Made by a program: the position numbers and the translations under genes. The notes under the pieces were generated by a model that made no database searches, was not told where the DNA came from, and saw only the letters and a list, made by a program, of their open reading frames with translations. A stretch of 40,243 nucleotides of DNA from an uncultured Actinomyces sp. Lineage in GTDB: Bacteria > Actinomycetota > Actinomycetes > Actinomycetales > Actinomycetaceae. Position 1 is the first letter of the stretch; every line of letters begins with the position of its first letter. The stretch spans positions 1 through 40,243 of the forward strand of contig CABKMZ010000013.1 in NCBI GenBank assembly GCA_902373545.1. Reading direction: 5' to 3'. Of this stretch, positions 32,092 through 40,058 are shown in pieces.

Positions 32092-33453
32092 GTGCGCTTC
32101 GACCTGATCTCCATTTTCCCCGAGTACTTCGCGCCCCTGACCCTGTCCCTCATGGGCAAGGCTGAGGATGCTGGCCTCGTGTCCCTCGCATCGCACGACC
32201 TACGCGAGTGGGCGAGTGGCAAACACCGCAGCGTCGACGACACGCCCTACGGCGGCGGCGCCGGCATGGTGATGCGCGCCGACGTGTGGGCGCGCGCCCT
32301 CGACGAGGTCCTGGCGACCTCCCTTGGCACCGACGCCGCGCAGGAAACCCCGGCCTCGTCCCGTCGTGTCCTTGCGATCCCCACCCCCTCGGGCACCCCG
32401 CTCACCCAGGGCCTCGTCGAGGACCTGGCTCACGCCGATCAGATCGTCGTGGCCTGCGGGCGCTACGAGGGCATCGACGCGCGCGTCGCCGACCACTACC
32501 GCAGCGCAGGCGTGGAGGTCCTGGAGTTCTCCATCGGCGACTACGTGCTCAACGGCGGCGAGGTCGCCGCGATGGTGTTGACCGAGGCCGTGGCTCGTCT
32601 GCTCGATGGCTTTATGGGCAACCCGGACTCCCTGGTTGAGGAGTCGCACTCGGGCGCGGGCCTGCTCGAATACCCCGTGTTCACCAAGCCGCGCGAGTTT
32701 CGCTCCCTCGAGGTTCCCGAGGTGCTGCTGGGCGGCAACCACGCGGCCATCGAGCGGTGGCGGCGCGACCGCGCGATCGAAAAGACCGTGGCGGTACGCC
32801 CCGACCTCGCCCTCTCGCTCGATGCGGCCTCGCTCAGCGGCCCCGATCGCGCGACGTTGGCCTCCTGCGGTGTCGCTTACCCGCGAGCGGGCGCGGCGGA
32901 GCGGCTCGAGGTGCGACTGGCTCAGCTTGAGGACACCGTCGCGGTCAGCGAGCTCGCCGCGCGCACGTTCCCGGATGCCTGCCCGGCGAACCTGCCCCAG
33001 GAGGCGATCGACGAGCACATCGCCACGCAGCTGAGCGCGGACGTGTTTGACGCTCTTATTTCCGATCCCGAGCGTCACCGCCTGTTCGTCGCCGAGGTCT
33101 GGGGTGGCCTCGTCGGATACGTGCTCACCCACATCGGGTCCGAAGCGCTTCCGGCCGATCTCGTGCGTCCCGGACGCGTCGAGGAGGGCAGTGCCTACCT
33201 GTCCAAGTGCTACGTGGATGCGGCGTGGCGGGGCAGCGGCATCGCCGACGTCCTCCTCGAGCGCGCCGTCGCGGACGCCGGGCAGGCGGGCCACCGCGCG
33301 ATCGTGCTGGGAACCAACCGCGGCAACAAGGGGGCGCAGGCCTTCTACAAGAGGCATGGCTTCCGCAAGCGCTCGACGCGAACCTTCGACGTCGGGGGAG
33401 TGACCAACTACGACGTCGTCATGGTGCGTGATCTCACGACGCCGGTCGAGTAA
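32092..33453 (+). CDS. trmD: tRNA (guanine-37-N1)-methyltransferase fused to a GNAT acetyltransferase
   Basis: This is a 453-residue bifunctional-looking protein. Residues 1-262 are a complete TrmD, the SPOUT enzyme that methylates G37 of tRNAs to prevent frameshifts: DDTPYGGGAGMVMR, ACGRYEGIDARVA, EFSIGDYVLNGGEVAAMVL (the knot), LLEYPVFTKPREF and PEVLLGGNHAAIERWRR. Residues about 272-446 form a GNAT domain: LEVRLAQLEDTVAVSELAARTF, then motif A YLSKCYVDAAWRGSGIADVLLERAV with R380-xx-G-x-A, and motif B NRGNKGAQAFYKRHGF. Normal TrmD ends at about 240-260 residues. No stop, start or ribosome site separates the domains. The start is GTG 32092, one base after rimM. The acetylation substrate is unknown. 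Confidence 0.95.
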   Translation: MRFDLISIFPEYFAPLTLSLMGKAEDAGLVSLASHDLREWASGKHRSVDDTPYGGGAGMVMRADVWARALDEVLATSLGTDAAQETPASSRRVLAIPTPSGTPLTQGLVEDLAHADQIVVACGRYEGIDARVADHYRSAGVEVLEFSIGDYVLNGGEVAAMVLTEAVARLLDGFMGNPDSLVEESHSGAGLLEYPVFTKPREFRSLEVPEVLLGGNHAAIERWRRDRAIEKTVAVRPDLALSLDAASLSGPDRATLASCGVAYPRAGAAERLEVRLAQLEDTVAVSELAARTFPDACPANLPQEAIDEHIATQLSADVFDALISDPERHRLFVAEVWGGLVGYVLTHIGSEALPADLVRPGRVEEGSAYLSKCYVDAAWRGSGIADVLLERAVADAGQAGHRAIVLGTNRGNKGAQAFYKRHGFRKRSTRTFDVGGVTNYDVVMVRDLTTPVE

Positions 33454-33481
33454 GCGCTCGCCTCACAGGGCGCAACTGTGG

Positions 33482-33487
33482 GACAAT
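33482..33487 (+). promoter_or_regulatory. Putative -10 of rplS
   Basis: GACAAT would start transcription near 33494, right at the beginning of a structured leader of about 125 nt. Confidence 0.45.
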
Positions 33488-33494
33488 AGCCCAG

Positions 33495-33600
33495 GATTGT
33501 GCGCGGTTCATCCTGCCGCAGGGGGACACCGAGGCGCACGATCAAACGAACGAATGAGCGGGATCACCCCGCCCAACCAGGCGCTTCCGACCTGCGGCAG
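33495..33600 (+). promoter_or_regulatory. Structured rplS leader with a possible pseudoknot
   Basis: Stem P1 pairs 33495-33504 (GATTGTGCGC) with 33534-33543 (one U-G wobble). The nine bases CTGCCGCAG at 33513-33521, inside the P1 loop, are perfectly complementary to CTGCGGCAG at 33592-33600, giving a loop-to-downstream pseudoknot. A small hairpin (GCGGG/CCCGC, about 33558-33572) lies between. The downstream strand ends 7 bp before AAGGAG, so folding could control L19 translation. Feedback by L19 is inferred from known L19 leaders in other bacteria. Confidence 0.55.
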
Positions 33601-33618
33601 AGGCGTCAAGGAGAAAAA

Positions 33619-33975
33619 ATGCAGAAGCTGGACGCCGTTGACGCGCCTTCGCTGCGCGATGACATCCCGCCGTTCCGCGCGGGTGACACCCTCAAGGTGC
33701 ACGTCAAGGTTATCGAAGGCAACCGCTCCCGTATCCAGGTCTTCCAGGGTGTCGTGATCGCTCGTCGCGGTCACGGCGTGTCCGCCACGTTCACCATCCG
33801 TAAGGTTTCCTTCGGCGTGGGCGTTGAGCGTACCTTCCCGGTTCACGCCCCCACGATCGACCACATCGAGGTCGTTACCAAGGGCGACGTGCGCCGCGCC
33901 AAGCTCTACTACCTGCGTGAGCGTCACGGCAAGGCCGCCAAGATCAAGGAGCACCGCTCCGGCAAGGCCGAGTGA
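33619..33975 (+). CDS. rplS: 50S ribosomal protein L19
   Basis: This is a 118-residue large-subunit protein at the 30S-50S interface. The conserved [60 protein letters not shown] and the C-terminal [20 protein letters not shown] are textbook L19. The start ATG 33619 has AAGGAG 5 bp upstream; the frame is open to 33499 but that part is leader. A long structured leader precedes it, and a terminator follows before lepB. Confidence 0.97.
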   Translation: MQKLDAVDAPSLRDDIPPFRAGDTLKVHVKVIEGNRSRIQVFQGVVIARRGHGVSATFTIRKVSFGVGVERTFPVHAPTIDHIEVVTKGDVRRAKLYYLRERHGKAAKIKEHRSGKAE

Positions 33976-34013
33976 GGCCAGCCGGGCCACGCGCCTTGGC
34001 ATTTTTCACGGAA

Positions 34014-34044
34014 AGGCCCGACACCGCGCGCCGGTGTCGGGCCT
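34014..34044 (+). terminator. Intrinsic terminator between rplS and lepB
   Basis: Perfect 13-bp arms (34014-34026, 34032-34044) with loop CGCGC. Confidence 0.85.
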
Positions 34045-34049
34045 CGCCG

Positions 34050-34055
34050 TATCCT
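34050..34055 (+). promoter_or_regulatory. Putative -10 of lepB-rnhB
   Basis: TATCCT begins 5 bp after the rplS terminator; the leader would be about 25 nt including GAAGGAGAG. Confidence 0.5.
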
Positions 34056-34086
34056 TGGATGGTTACACAGACATGAAGGAGAGTGC

Positions 34087-34833
34087 ATGACCTCGACTGC
34101 TAGCCCCTCGCTCGGACCGGTGCATGCGCCTTCGCTACGGGATCGCGAGCGCGCTGAGGCGCGAGCCCGGCGCAACCCCTGGGTGTGGCTGCGCGAGATC
34201 ATCGTCATTATCATCGTCGCGCTTTTGATCTCCTCGCTGCTGCGCGCCTTTGTCGTGCAGGTTTTCTGGATCCCCTCGCCGTCGATGCGCAACACCCTGG
34301 TGGAGGATGACCGTATCGCTGTCTCGCGTATCGACGCGCTGCGCTCCAACGTTCACCGCGGCGACGTCGTCGTCTTCGACGACACGCTCGGATGGCTTGG
34401 AAGCACCGATGTTGCCACCCCGTCGATCGCGCGCAAGATCGGCGAGTTCACCGGCTTCGTGCCCGGCGGTACAGAACAGACGCTCGTCAAGCGCGTCATC
34501 GGCGTGGGCGGCGACCACGTGACCTGCGAGAGCTCGTCCGGCAAGGTGAGCGTCAACGGGGTTGAGATCGACGAGCCCTACGTCGCCGACGGTCAGGTGC
34601 CCTGCGGCGAGCGTATCTTCGACGTGACTGTCCCCGAAGGCTACCTGTGGGTGATGGGCGATAATCGCTCGAACTCTGCTGACTCTCGCTACCACATGGG
34701 GGAGGGCCAGTCGCCCTTCGTCCCCGTTTCCTCCGTGGTGGGCACCGTTCAGGCCGTCATCTGGCCGACGTCTCACTGGAGCACGAACGTGGGGCACCCC
34801 GAGGTCTTTTCCTCCGTTCCCAATCCCTCATGA
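34087..34833 (+). CDS. lepB: Signal peptidase I
   Basis: This 248-residue membrane protease removes signal peptides from exported proteins. After a basic cytoplasmic N-terminus (residues 1-36) there is one membrane helix (about 37-58). The catalytic Ser66 is in WIPSPSMRNTL and the general-base Lys135 in LVKRVIGVGGD; GDNRSNSADSRYHMG (191 on) is box E. IAVSRID and RGDVVVF form the substrate groove. The start ATG 34087 has GAAGGAGAG about 6 bp upstream. It overlaps rnhB by 4 bp (ATGA). The SRP genes ffh and ftsY in the same window serve the preceding steps of the pathway. Confidence 0.97.
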   Translation: MTSTASPSLGPVHAPSLRDRERAEARARRNPWVWLREIIVIIIVALLISSLLRAFVVQVFWIPSPSMRNTLVEDDRIAVSRIDALRSNVHRGDVVVFDDTLGWLGSTDVATPSIARKIGEFTGFVPGGTEQTLVKRVIGVGGDHVTCESSSGKVSVNGVEIDEPYVADGQVPCGERIFDVTVPEGYLWVMGDNRSNSADSRYHMGEGQSPFVPVSSVVGTVQAVIWPTSHWSTNVGHPEVFSSVPNPS

Positions 34834-35501
34834 CCACCGCGTCGCGTGAGCTTGAGCGCTCGCTTGCCTCTGACTGGGGCATTGTTGCTGGCATGGACGA
34901 GGTTGGGCGCGGCGCGCTGGCCGGCCCCGTTGCCGTCGGCGTCGCCCTGATCGGCGTGCACGCCGGACCCGTGCCTGAGGGGCTGACCGACTCCAAGGCG
35001 CTCACCCCGCGCCGTCGAGACGTTCTCGTCGAGCCTATTCAGTCCTGGGTCCAAGACTGTGCCGTCGGATACGCCTCGCCTCAGGAGATCGACCGGTGGG
35101 GGATCATTGTCGCGCTGCGCCTGGCTGGGCGCCGAGCCCTCGCCGAGGTCGCGAGCCGAGGCCTCGTCCCCGGTGGTGTCCTCTTGGACGGCTCGCATGA
35201 CTGGCTGTCCGAACCCGATGACCTGTTCGGGGCAATCGACGGACCTGAGGATCCGTTCGGCGTCGTCCTTCCCGTGCACATGCAGGTCAAGGCCGACCTG
35301 TCCTGCGCCGTCGTTGCCGCTGCCTCAGTCCTGGCTAAGGTCGCGCGTGACCGTCTCATGACCGACGCCGACGACCCGGGGTACGGATGGGCTTCCAACA
35401 AGGGCTACGGGTCGGCTGCGCACGCTCGGGCCATCGCTGAGCTGGGTGTTTGCGACTTTCATCGCCGTTCCTGGAAGATGCCGACGAAGCCCACAAAGTA
35501 G
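34830..35501 (+). CDS. rnhB: Ribonuclease HII
   Basis: This is a 223-residue enzyme that cuts RNA in RNA-DNA hybrids and single ribonucleotides misinserted in DNA. The catalytic acidic pair is D23-E24 in GMDEVGRGALAGP with the G-R-G hybrid-binding motif. Further conserved segments are LTDSKALTPRRR, YASPQEIDRWGI, LLDGSHDWL and KADLSCAVVAAASVLAKVARDRLM, ending in YGWASNKGYGSAAH. The start ATG 34830 overlaps the lepB stop by 4 bp, so translation is coupled. The order lepB-rnhB-DUF2469-yraN is conserved in actinobacteria. Confidence 0.97.
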   Translation: MTTASRELERSLASDWGIVAGMDEVGRGALAGPVAVGVALIGVHAGPVPEGLTDSKALTPRRRDVLVEPIQSWVQDCAVGYASPQEIDRWGIIVALRLAGRRALAEVASRGLVPGGVLLDGSHDWLSEPDDLFGAIDGPEDPFGVVLPVHMQVKADLSCAVVAAASVLAKVARDRLMTDADDPGYGWASNKGYGSAAHARAIAELGVCDFHRRSWKMPTKPTK

Positions 35502-35543
35502 GGCGCGCCGGGGTGGCAGGGTGACCCCAGGGAGGTTCCCCGG

Positions 35544-35549
35544 CATGAT
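35544..35549 (+). promoter_or_regulatory. Putative -10 for leaderless DUF2469 transcript
   Basis: CATGAT (one base from TANNNT) ends 7 bp before GTG 35557. Confidence 0.35.
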
Positions 35550-35556
35550 GGGGTGC

Positions 35557-35856
35557 GTGAGCGAAGAAATCGAAGGTTACGAAAACAAGCTCGAGCTGGA
35601 GCTTTTCAAGGAATACCGCGACGTCATTGGCCTGTTTAAGTTCGTCGTGGAAACCGAGAGGCGTTTCTACCTGTGCAACCACGTCGACGTCCAGGCGCGC
35701 CCGGTCGGCGGCGACGTCTTTTTCGAGCTCACGCTCACTGACGCGTGGGTGTGGGACATCTACCGCTCGTCGCGCTTCGTGCGTTCGGTTCGGGTCATCA
35801 CCTATAAGGACGTGAACGTCGAGGAGCTGTCCAAGCCGGAGCTCGACATCCCCTAA
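35557..35856 (+). CDS. DUF2469 family protein
   Basis: This 99-residue acidic cytoplasmic protein is found throughout actinobacteria (Rv2901c family). The whole length matches the family: EEIEGYENKLELELFKEYRDVIGLFKFVVETERRFYLCNHVDV, then FFELTLTDAWVWDIYRSSRFVRSVRVITYKDVNVEEL ending with KPELDIP. Function is unknown. The start is GTG 35557 by comparison with relatives, which begin at the equivalent residue; in-frame ATGs at 35545 and 35548 are slightly upstream. It follows rnhB by 55 bp. Nine bases after its stop begins the second 30-bp-spaced box array. Confidence 0.92.
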   Translation: MSEEIEGYENKLELELFKEYRDVIGLFKFVVETERRFYLCNHVDVQARPVGGDVFFELTLTDAWVWDIYRSSRFVRSVRVITYKDVNVEELSKPELDIP

Positions 35857-35864
35857 GTGTTGCG

Positions 35865-35934
35865 TATCCACAGGCCCCTCGTCGTGTCGCGGCGTATCCA
35901 CAGGGTCTTCCGCGTGCCGCTCCCTATCCACAGG
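35865..35934 (+). repeat. Three DnaA-box-like repeats with exact 30-bp period (site B)
   Basis: TATCCACAGG occurs at 35865, 35895 and 35925. The nine-mers are GTATCCACA, GTATCCACA and CTATCCACA, each one mismatch from the DnaA box TTATCCACA. The last copy ends 65 bp before the yraN start codon. Orientation relative to the downstream gene is the same as at site A (8401-8472). Part of the spacer, GTGTCGC, also recurs between the two sites. Confidence 0.8.
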
Positions 35935-35998
35935 GGGCGGTTTTCGCGTTGAACGGGCAGGATGTGCGGGCGCACTGTGGTCGTGGAGGTGAGCTGAC

Positions 35999-36439
35999 AT
36001 GGATTGCTCAACACGACCCGACCGGCGGGTCCTGGGTGCGGCAGGGGAGTATACCGCGCGCCTGATCATTCAAGAGGCGGGCCTGCATGTCCTCGAACGA
36101 AACTGGCGCGACGGTAGGCGCGGAGAACTCGACATTATCGCGCGCGACGACACGGACCCGGCGCGGCCGTACACCGTTGTTGTCGAGGTGCGCACTCGGG
36201 TGGGACGAGCGCGCGGTAGCGCGCTGGCCTCGGTTGATCCGCGGAAGGTCGCTCGGTTGCGCGCGCTCACGGGTGCATGGTGTCGGCAACGAGGCCGGCT
36301 CGGGTCTCGGGTTCGCATCGACGTCGTGGCCCTGACGCTGGATGCGCAGGCGCTGCGTGCCTGGCCCGATCTGGCCGACGCGGATGTGGACCTGCGGAGC
36401 CTGGGTGCCCAGGCACTGTGGCTGCGAGGCGTGCAATGA
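35999..36439 (+). CDS. yraN: YraN/UPF0102 family nuclease-like protein
   Basis: This is a 146-residue protein with the restriction-endonuclease-like fold. Conserved segments are GAAGEYTARLIIQEAGLHVLERNWRDGRRGELDIIARD and YTVVVEVRTRVG, holding the E...D...ExK-like set (the last position is R here rather than K). Family members are thought to process DNA, perhaps Holliday-junction-like forms, but activity is unproven. The start ATG 35999 has GGAGGTGAG 5 bp upstream, the best ribosome site in this region. It overlaps comM by 4 bp. It heads the run yraN-comM-dprA-xerC, preceded by the box array. Confidence 0.92.
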   Translation: MDCSTRPDRRVLGAAGEYTARLIIQEAGLHVLERNWRDGRRGELDIIARDDTDPARPYTVVVEVRTRVGRARGSALASVDPRKVARLRALTGAWCRQRGRLGSRVRIDVVALTLDAQALRAWPDLADADVDLRSLGAQALWLRGVQ

Positions 36440-37983
36440 GCGGGCCGGGTCTTGCACGTACGTATTCGATGAGCGTTGTCGGCATCGAGGGGCATCTGGT
36501 TGACGTCGAGACCTACGCCGGAGCGGGGTTGGTCGCCTTCACGCTGGTTGGCCTGCTGGATACGTCGGTGCGCGAGGCCCGCGACCGCGTCCGTGCAGCC
36601 TTCGAGTCCTGCGGGCTGGACGTGCTGGATCAGCGCATCACGGTCAACCTGTCGCCCGCCGGCATCCCGAAGTCAGGTTCCGCATTCGATCTGGCCATCG
36701 CCTCGTCGATTGCGCTGGCTACTGGCCTGGTGATGCCGCGCGCCTTCGAGGACAGCGTGATCGTCGGCGAGCTTGCCCTCGACGGGAGCATCCAACCCGT
36801 GCGCGGAGTGCTGCCCGCCGTACTCGCCGCGCGCTCGCAGGGCGTGCGCCGCGTCATCGTTCCTGCGGCCTGCGCCCGTGAGGCTGCGCTGGTCTCTGGT
36901 ATCGAGGTCGTCGCTTTCGCCCACCTGGCCGACCTGATCGCCTGGGGCGGGGGAGAGGCAATCAAAGCGCCCTTCCACGGTCGGCTCGGCGTGCGCGACG
37001 TGTGCAGCGTCGTGGAGGCCCAGCCCCCGCTCGACATGGCCGACGTGCGCGGCCAACCCGAGGCCGTCGCCGCGATGGAGGTGGCCGCCGCCGGCGGACA
37101 CCACGTCTTCCTGCTGGGGGAACCGGGTTCCGGCAAGACCATGCTCGCCTCGCGCCTGCCCACGATCCTGCCCGACCTGGACCCCGACACCGCCCTGGTC
37201 ACGACGTCCCTCCATTCGGTCGCCGGCCTCGTGCCGACCGGGACTGCCCTCGTGCGGCGACCTCCCTTCCAAGCGCCACACCACAGCGTGACCATGGCGG
37301 CGCTGATCGGCGGTGGTTCGCGCACGCTCACTCCCGGTGCAGCGTCGCTCGCGCACGGGGGCATCCTCTTCCTCGATGAGGCCGCGGAGTTCGCGCCCTC
37401 CGTCCTGGACTCACTGCGCGAGCCCCTCGAATCCGGCGTCGTCAACCTGCACCGCTCGGGGATCCACGCGCGCTACCCGGCCGCGTTCCAGCTGATCATG
37501 GCCTCCAACCCTTGCCCGTGCGGGGGCAGGCGCGGAGGACGACGCTGCACCTGCTCTTCTCTTGCGAGGAGACGCTACATGGCGCGCCTGTCCGGGCCGC
37601 TGCTGGACCGGATGGACATTCGGATCGACGTGCACACGCCGACTCGGGCGGACATGGCGGCCTCCGGCGTGTCCGATTCGGCGACGATCCGCGAGCGGGT
37701 GTGCGCGGCCCGAGAGCGCAGCCGCCACCGCCTGGCGGGCACGCCCTGGACGTGCAACGCACAGCTGCCCGGGGCATGGATCAGACGCCACTCTGGAATC
37801 GACGCCGAGCTGGTGGCCCAGCTGGACCGGCTCGTCGACGCCGGTGCCTCGTCGATGCGCGGGGTTGACCGAATGCTGCGCCTGGCGTGGACCCTGGCTG
37901 ATCTGGATGGGACACCGACACCTACTTTCGACCACATCGTTGCAGCTCAGCAGCTGCGGAATGGACACGATCATGACAACTGA
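36436..37983 (+). CDS. comM: ComM/YifB family AAA+ ATPase (Mg-chelatase-like)
   Basis: This is a 515-residue hexameric helicase. In Haemophilus and Vibrio the family promotes branch migration during natural transformation. The N-terminal LonC-like domain (GIEGHLVDVETYAGAGLVAFTLVGL, then VNLSPAGIPKSGSAFDLAIA) is followed by the Walker A GEPGSGKTMLA, Walker B ILFLDEAAEF, sensor/cysteine region NPCPCGG with CTCSS, and LSGPLLDRMDIRIDV. The C-terminal helical lid includes MRGVDRMLRLAWTLADLDG. Length is typical. The start ATG 36436 overlaps yraN by 4 bp; the frame is open to 36277 but family homology begins at ARTYSMSVVGIEG. It overlaps dprA by 11 bp. Confidence 0.95.
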   Translation: MSGPGLARTYSMSVVGIEGHLVDVETYAGAGLVAFTLVGLLDTSVREARDRVRAAFESCGLDVLDQRITVNLSPAGIPKSGSAFDLAIASSIALATGLVMPRAFEDSVIVGELALDGSIQPVRGVLPAVLAARSQGVRRVIVPAACAREAALVSGIEVVAFAHLADLIAWGGGEAIKAPFHGRLGVRDVCSVVEAQPPLDMADVRGQPEAVAAMEVAAAGGHHVFLLGEPGSGKTMLASRLPTILPDLDPDTALVTTSLHSVAGLVPTGTALVRRPPFQAPHHSVTMAALIGGGSRTLTPGAASLAHGGILFLDEAAEFAPSVLDSLREPLESGVVNLHRSGIHARYPAAFQLIMASNPCPCGGRRGGRRCTCSSLARRRYMARLSGPLLDRMDIRIDVHTPTRADMAASGVSDSATIRERVCAARERSRHRLAGTPWTCNAQLPGAWIRRHSGIDAELVAQLDRLVDAGASSMRGVDRMLRLAWTLADLDGTPTPTFDHIVAAQQLRNGHDHDN

Positions 37984-39130
37984 CGAGTCAGTATGGGAGG
38001 GGGCCTGGTGGTCTGCCGTCGCCGAACCGGCGGACCCGGCGGCGCGCGCCGTACGTACCGTGCTCGGGGACCGGGCCGGGCGCGAGTGGCTGCAAGCCCC
38101 GTGGTCGGGGGTACCGGCCGCGTTGGGCTCGTCCACGACCGCGGATTGGCCCAAGCAGTGGAATCGGTGGCGCGAGCGCGCCCTCGAGGCAGACCCCTCG
38201 CGCGACCTAGCGCGCGTCGAACGCGCGGGCGGCGGCTTTGTGATGCGGTCGGATCCGCGCTGGCCCGCGCAGCTGGGGTGCCTGGGGGAGGACGAACCCC
38301 TGGGCCTGTGGTTCTTGGGCTCCTTGCCCGAGTCCCCCGCGTGCTCGGGATACGTGTCTATCGTCGGAGCCCGGGCGTCGACCAGTGCGGGCGGACGCTG
38401 CGCGCGCAACATGGCCTACCAGCTGGCGCGCGCGGGATACGGCGTCGTGTCGGGTGGGGCCATCGGCATCGACATTGAGGCGCACCGGGGAGCCATGGCG
38501 GGCGACGGAGCCACCGTGTGCGTGTTGGCCGGCGGCGTTCTCAACCCCTACCCTGCGTGCCACACTGAGGACTTTCGTCAGATGGTGGCGGGCCGCGGCG
38601 TGCTCATCTCCGAGGTGGCGCCCACTGCCCGACCCGCCAAGTGGCGCTTCCTCACCCGCAACCGGCTCATCGCCGCGTGGAGCGCGGCCACCATTGTCGT
38701 CGAGGCCGGGGCTCGCTCCGGCGCCCTGGCGACGGCCAGGTGGGCCTTGAGCTGCGGGCGTGAGCTGGGCGCGGTGCCGGGAGCGATCGACGCTCCGATG
38801 GCGGTGGGATGCCTCGAGCTGGCTCGCAACGGTGCGACGATCATCCGCGACGGGCGCGACGCGGCCGAGCTCGCCGGGCCCATCGAGGCAGACTCCTCCT
38901 CAACCCTCTTTGGTATGCCGGTCGAAGAAGATCAGGGGATCGATGCGCTGGCACCCGTCGCGCGCCGAGTCTTCGAAGCGCTGCCGCGCAGCGCGAGCGC
39001 CACCGTGGCCTCAATCTGCGTGTCCGCGGGCCTTGGGAGGCAGGAGGTGAACCGCGCACTCATGGACCTGTCGGTCGCCGGCCTCGTCACCTCCTCGACG
39101 CGCGGGTGGGCACGCAAGCACAGGGGGTAG
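37973..39130 (+). CDS. dprA: DNA processing protein DprA
   Basis: This is a 385-residue protein that loads RecA on incoming single-stranded DNA during transformation. The Rossmann-type DprA core (about 125-310) contains SIVGARASTSAGGRCARNMAYQLARAGYGVVSGGAIGIDIEAHRGAM, VCVLAGGVLNPYPACH, then FLTRNRLIAAWSAATIVVEAGARSGALATA. An N-terminal SAM-like region and a C-terminal winged-helix (ARRVFEALPRSASATVASICVSAGLGRQEVNRALMDL) complete the usual architecture. The start is ATG 37973 or the in-frame ATG 37961; both lie inside the end of comM and the ribosome site is weak, so coupling to comM is likely. Confidence 0.94.
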   Translation: MTTDESVWEGAWWSAVAEPADPAARAVRTVLGDRAGREWLQAPWSGVPAALGSSTTADWPKQWNRWRERALEADPSRDLARVERAGGGFVMRSDPRWPAQLGCLGEDEPLGLWFLGSLPESPACSGYVSIVGARASTSAGGRCARNMAYQLARAGYGVVSGGAIGIDIEAHRGAMAGDGATVCVLAGGVLNPYPACHTEDFRQMVAGRGVLISEVAPTARPAKWRFLTRNRLIAAWSAATIVVEAGARSGALATARWALSCGRELGAVPGAIDAPMAVGCLELARNGATIIRDGRDAAELAGPIEADSSSTLFGMPVEEDQGIDALAPVARRVFEALPRSASATVASICVSAGLGRQEVNRALMDLSVAGLVTSSTRGWARKHRG

Positions 39131-39134
39131 ACCG

Positions 39135-39140
39135 TAGGAT
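39135..39140 (+). promoter_or_regulatory. -10 element for leaderless xerC transcript
   Basis: TAGGAT ends 6 bp before ATG 39147, with no ribosome binding site; xerC can be expressed apart from dprA. Confidence 0.55.
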
Positions 39141-39146
39141 GAGCGC

Positions 39147-40058
39147 ATGAGTGAGTGCGTGGGGGAGCAGTGGGGTGAGTACCTGCGTCTGAGCCGACGG
39201 ATGAGCGAGCACACCGTGGACGCTTACCTGGGGGACCTGCGCGCGCTCCTGGAATATCTGGGCCTGGGGTGGGATGTCCTACCCGGCGAGCTCAGCGGCG
39301 CCCTCACCCAGCGCCGCATCCGTTCCTGGCTGGCGGACACGTTGGCGCGCGGGGGTGCCCGCTCGACGATCGCGCGCCACACTGCCGCCATTCGCAACTT
39401 CACCGCCTGGGCGGTGCGCGAGGAAATCTTGGCCTCCGACCCAGCCGCCACCCTCACGAGCCCCCGCGCGGACCAACGCCTGCCCACGCCCCTGGACGAA
39501 TCTGACGCGCGCGCCCTCGTGAACCTCGCCCGCGCCGAGGCCCTTGACGGAAGCCCCTCGCAGATGCGCACGTGGGCGATCCTCGAGCTGACCTACGCCT
39601 GCGGTCTGCGCGTCTCCGAGGTCTGCGCCCTCGACGTGTCCTCCCTCAACCGCGAGGCTCTGACCGTGCGCGTTCTCGGCAAGGGCAACAAAGAACGTGT
39701 CGTTCCCTATGGCCCGCCGGCGCAGGAGGCTCTCGACCACTGGCTCGTGCGAGGCCGTCCCCAGCTTGCCGGAGACGCCAGCGGCAGCGCGCTCTTCCTA
39801 GGGGATCGAGGCGGGCGCATCGACCCGCGCGTCGTGCGGTCCATGGTTCATAAGATGGCCGCGAAGGCCGGCGTCCATGACATTGCACCCCACGGCTTGC
39901 GCCACTCGACGGCCACGCACCTCCTCCAGGGCGGAGCCGACCTGCGCGCCGTCCAGGAGATGCTGGGCCACGCCTCGCTTGCCACGACGCAGCGTTACAC
40001 CCACGTGGATACCGCCAGGCTCAGCGCCATCTACCAGCGCGCCCACCCTCGCGCCTGA
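39147..40058 (+). CDS. xerC: Tyrosine recombinase XerC
   Basis: This is a 303-residue site-specific recombinase that, with XerD, resolves chromosome dimers at dif during division. The SAM-like core-binding domain (residues 5-100) is followed by the catalytic domain with all active-site residues: R155 (CGLRVSE), K179 (GKGNKER), H249 and R252 (HGLRHSTATHLL), H275 (LGHASLATTQ) and nucleophile Y284 (QRYTHV). The position after dprA in this conserved chromosomal run favours XerC over a phage integrase. The start ATG 39147 has TAGGAT ending 6 bp upstream (leaderless). The 3' end runs into a short tandem repeat that contains the stop codon. Confidence 0.95.
   Translation: MSECVGEQWGEYLRLSRRMSEHTVDAYLGDLRALLEYLGLGWDVLPGELSGALTQRRIRSWLADTLARGGARSTIARHTAAIRNFTAWAVREEILASDPAATLTSPRADQRLPTPLDESDARALVNLARAEALDGSPSQMRTWAILELTYACGLRVSEVCALDVSSLNREALTVRVLGKGNKERVVPYGPPAQEALDHWLVRGRPQLAGDASGSALFLGDRGGRIDPRVVRSMVHKMAAKAGVHDIAPHGLRHSTATHLLQGGADLRAVQEMLGHASLATTQRYTHVDTARLSAIYQRAHPRA

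Noticed and set aside
35865..35934. Chromosomal replication origin
   Set aside because: DnaA-like boxes occur, but there are only three, with no AT-rich unwinding element and no dnaA, dnaN or gyrase genes nearby.
39147..40058. Phage or genomic-island integrase
   Set aside because: The gene sits in the conserved chromosomal order after comM and dprA, and no attachment repeats, tRNA or phage genes are nearby; XerC is the simpler reading.
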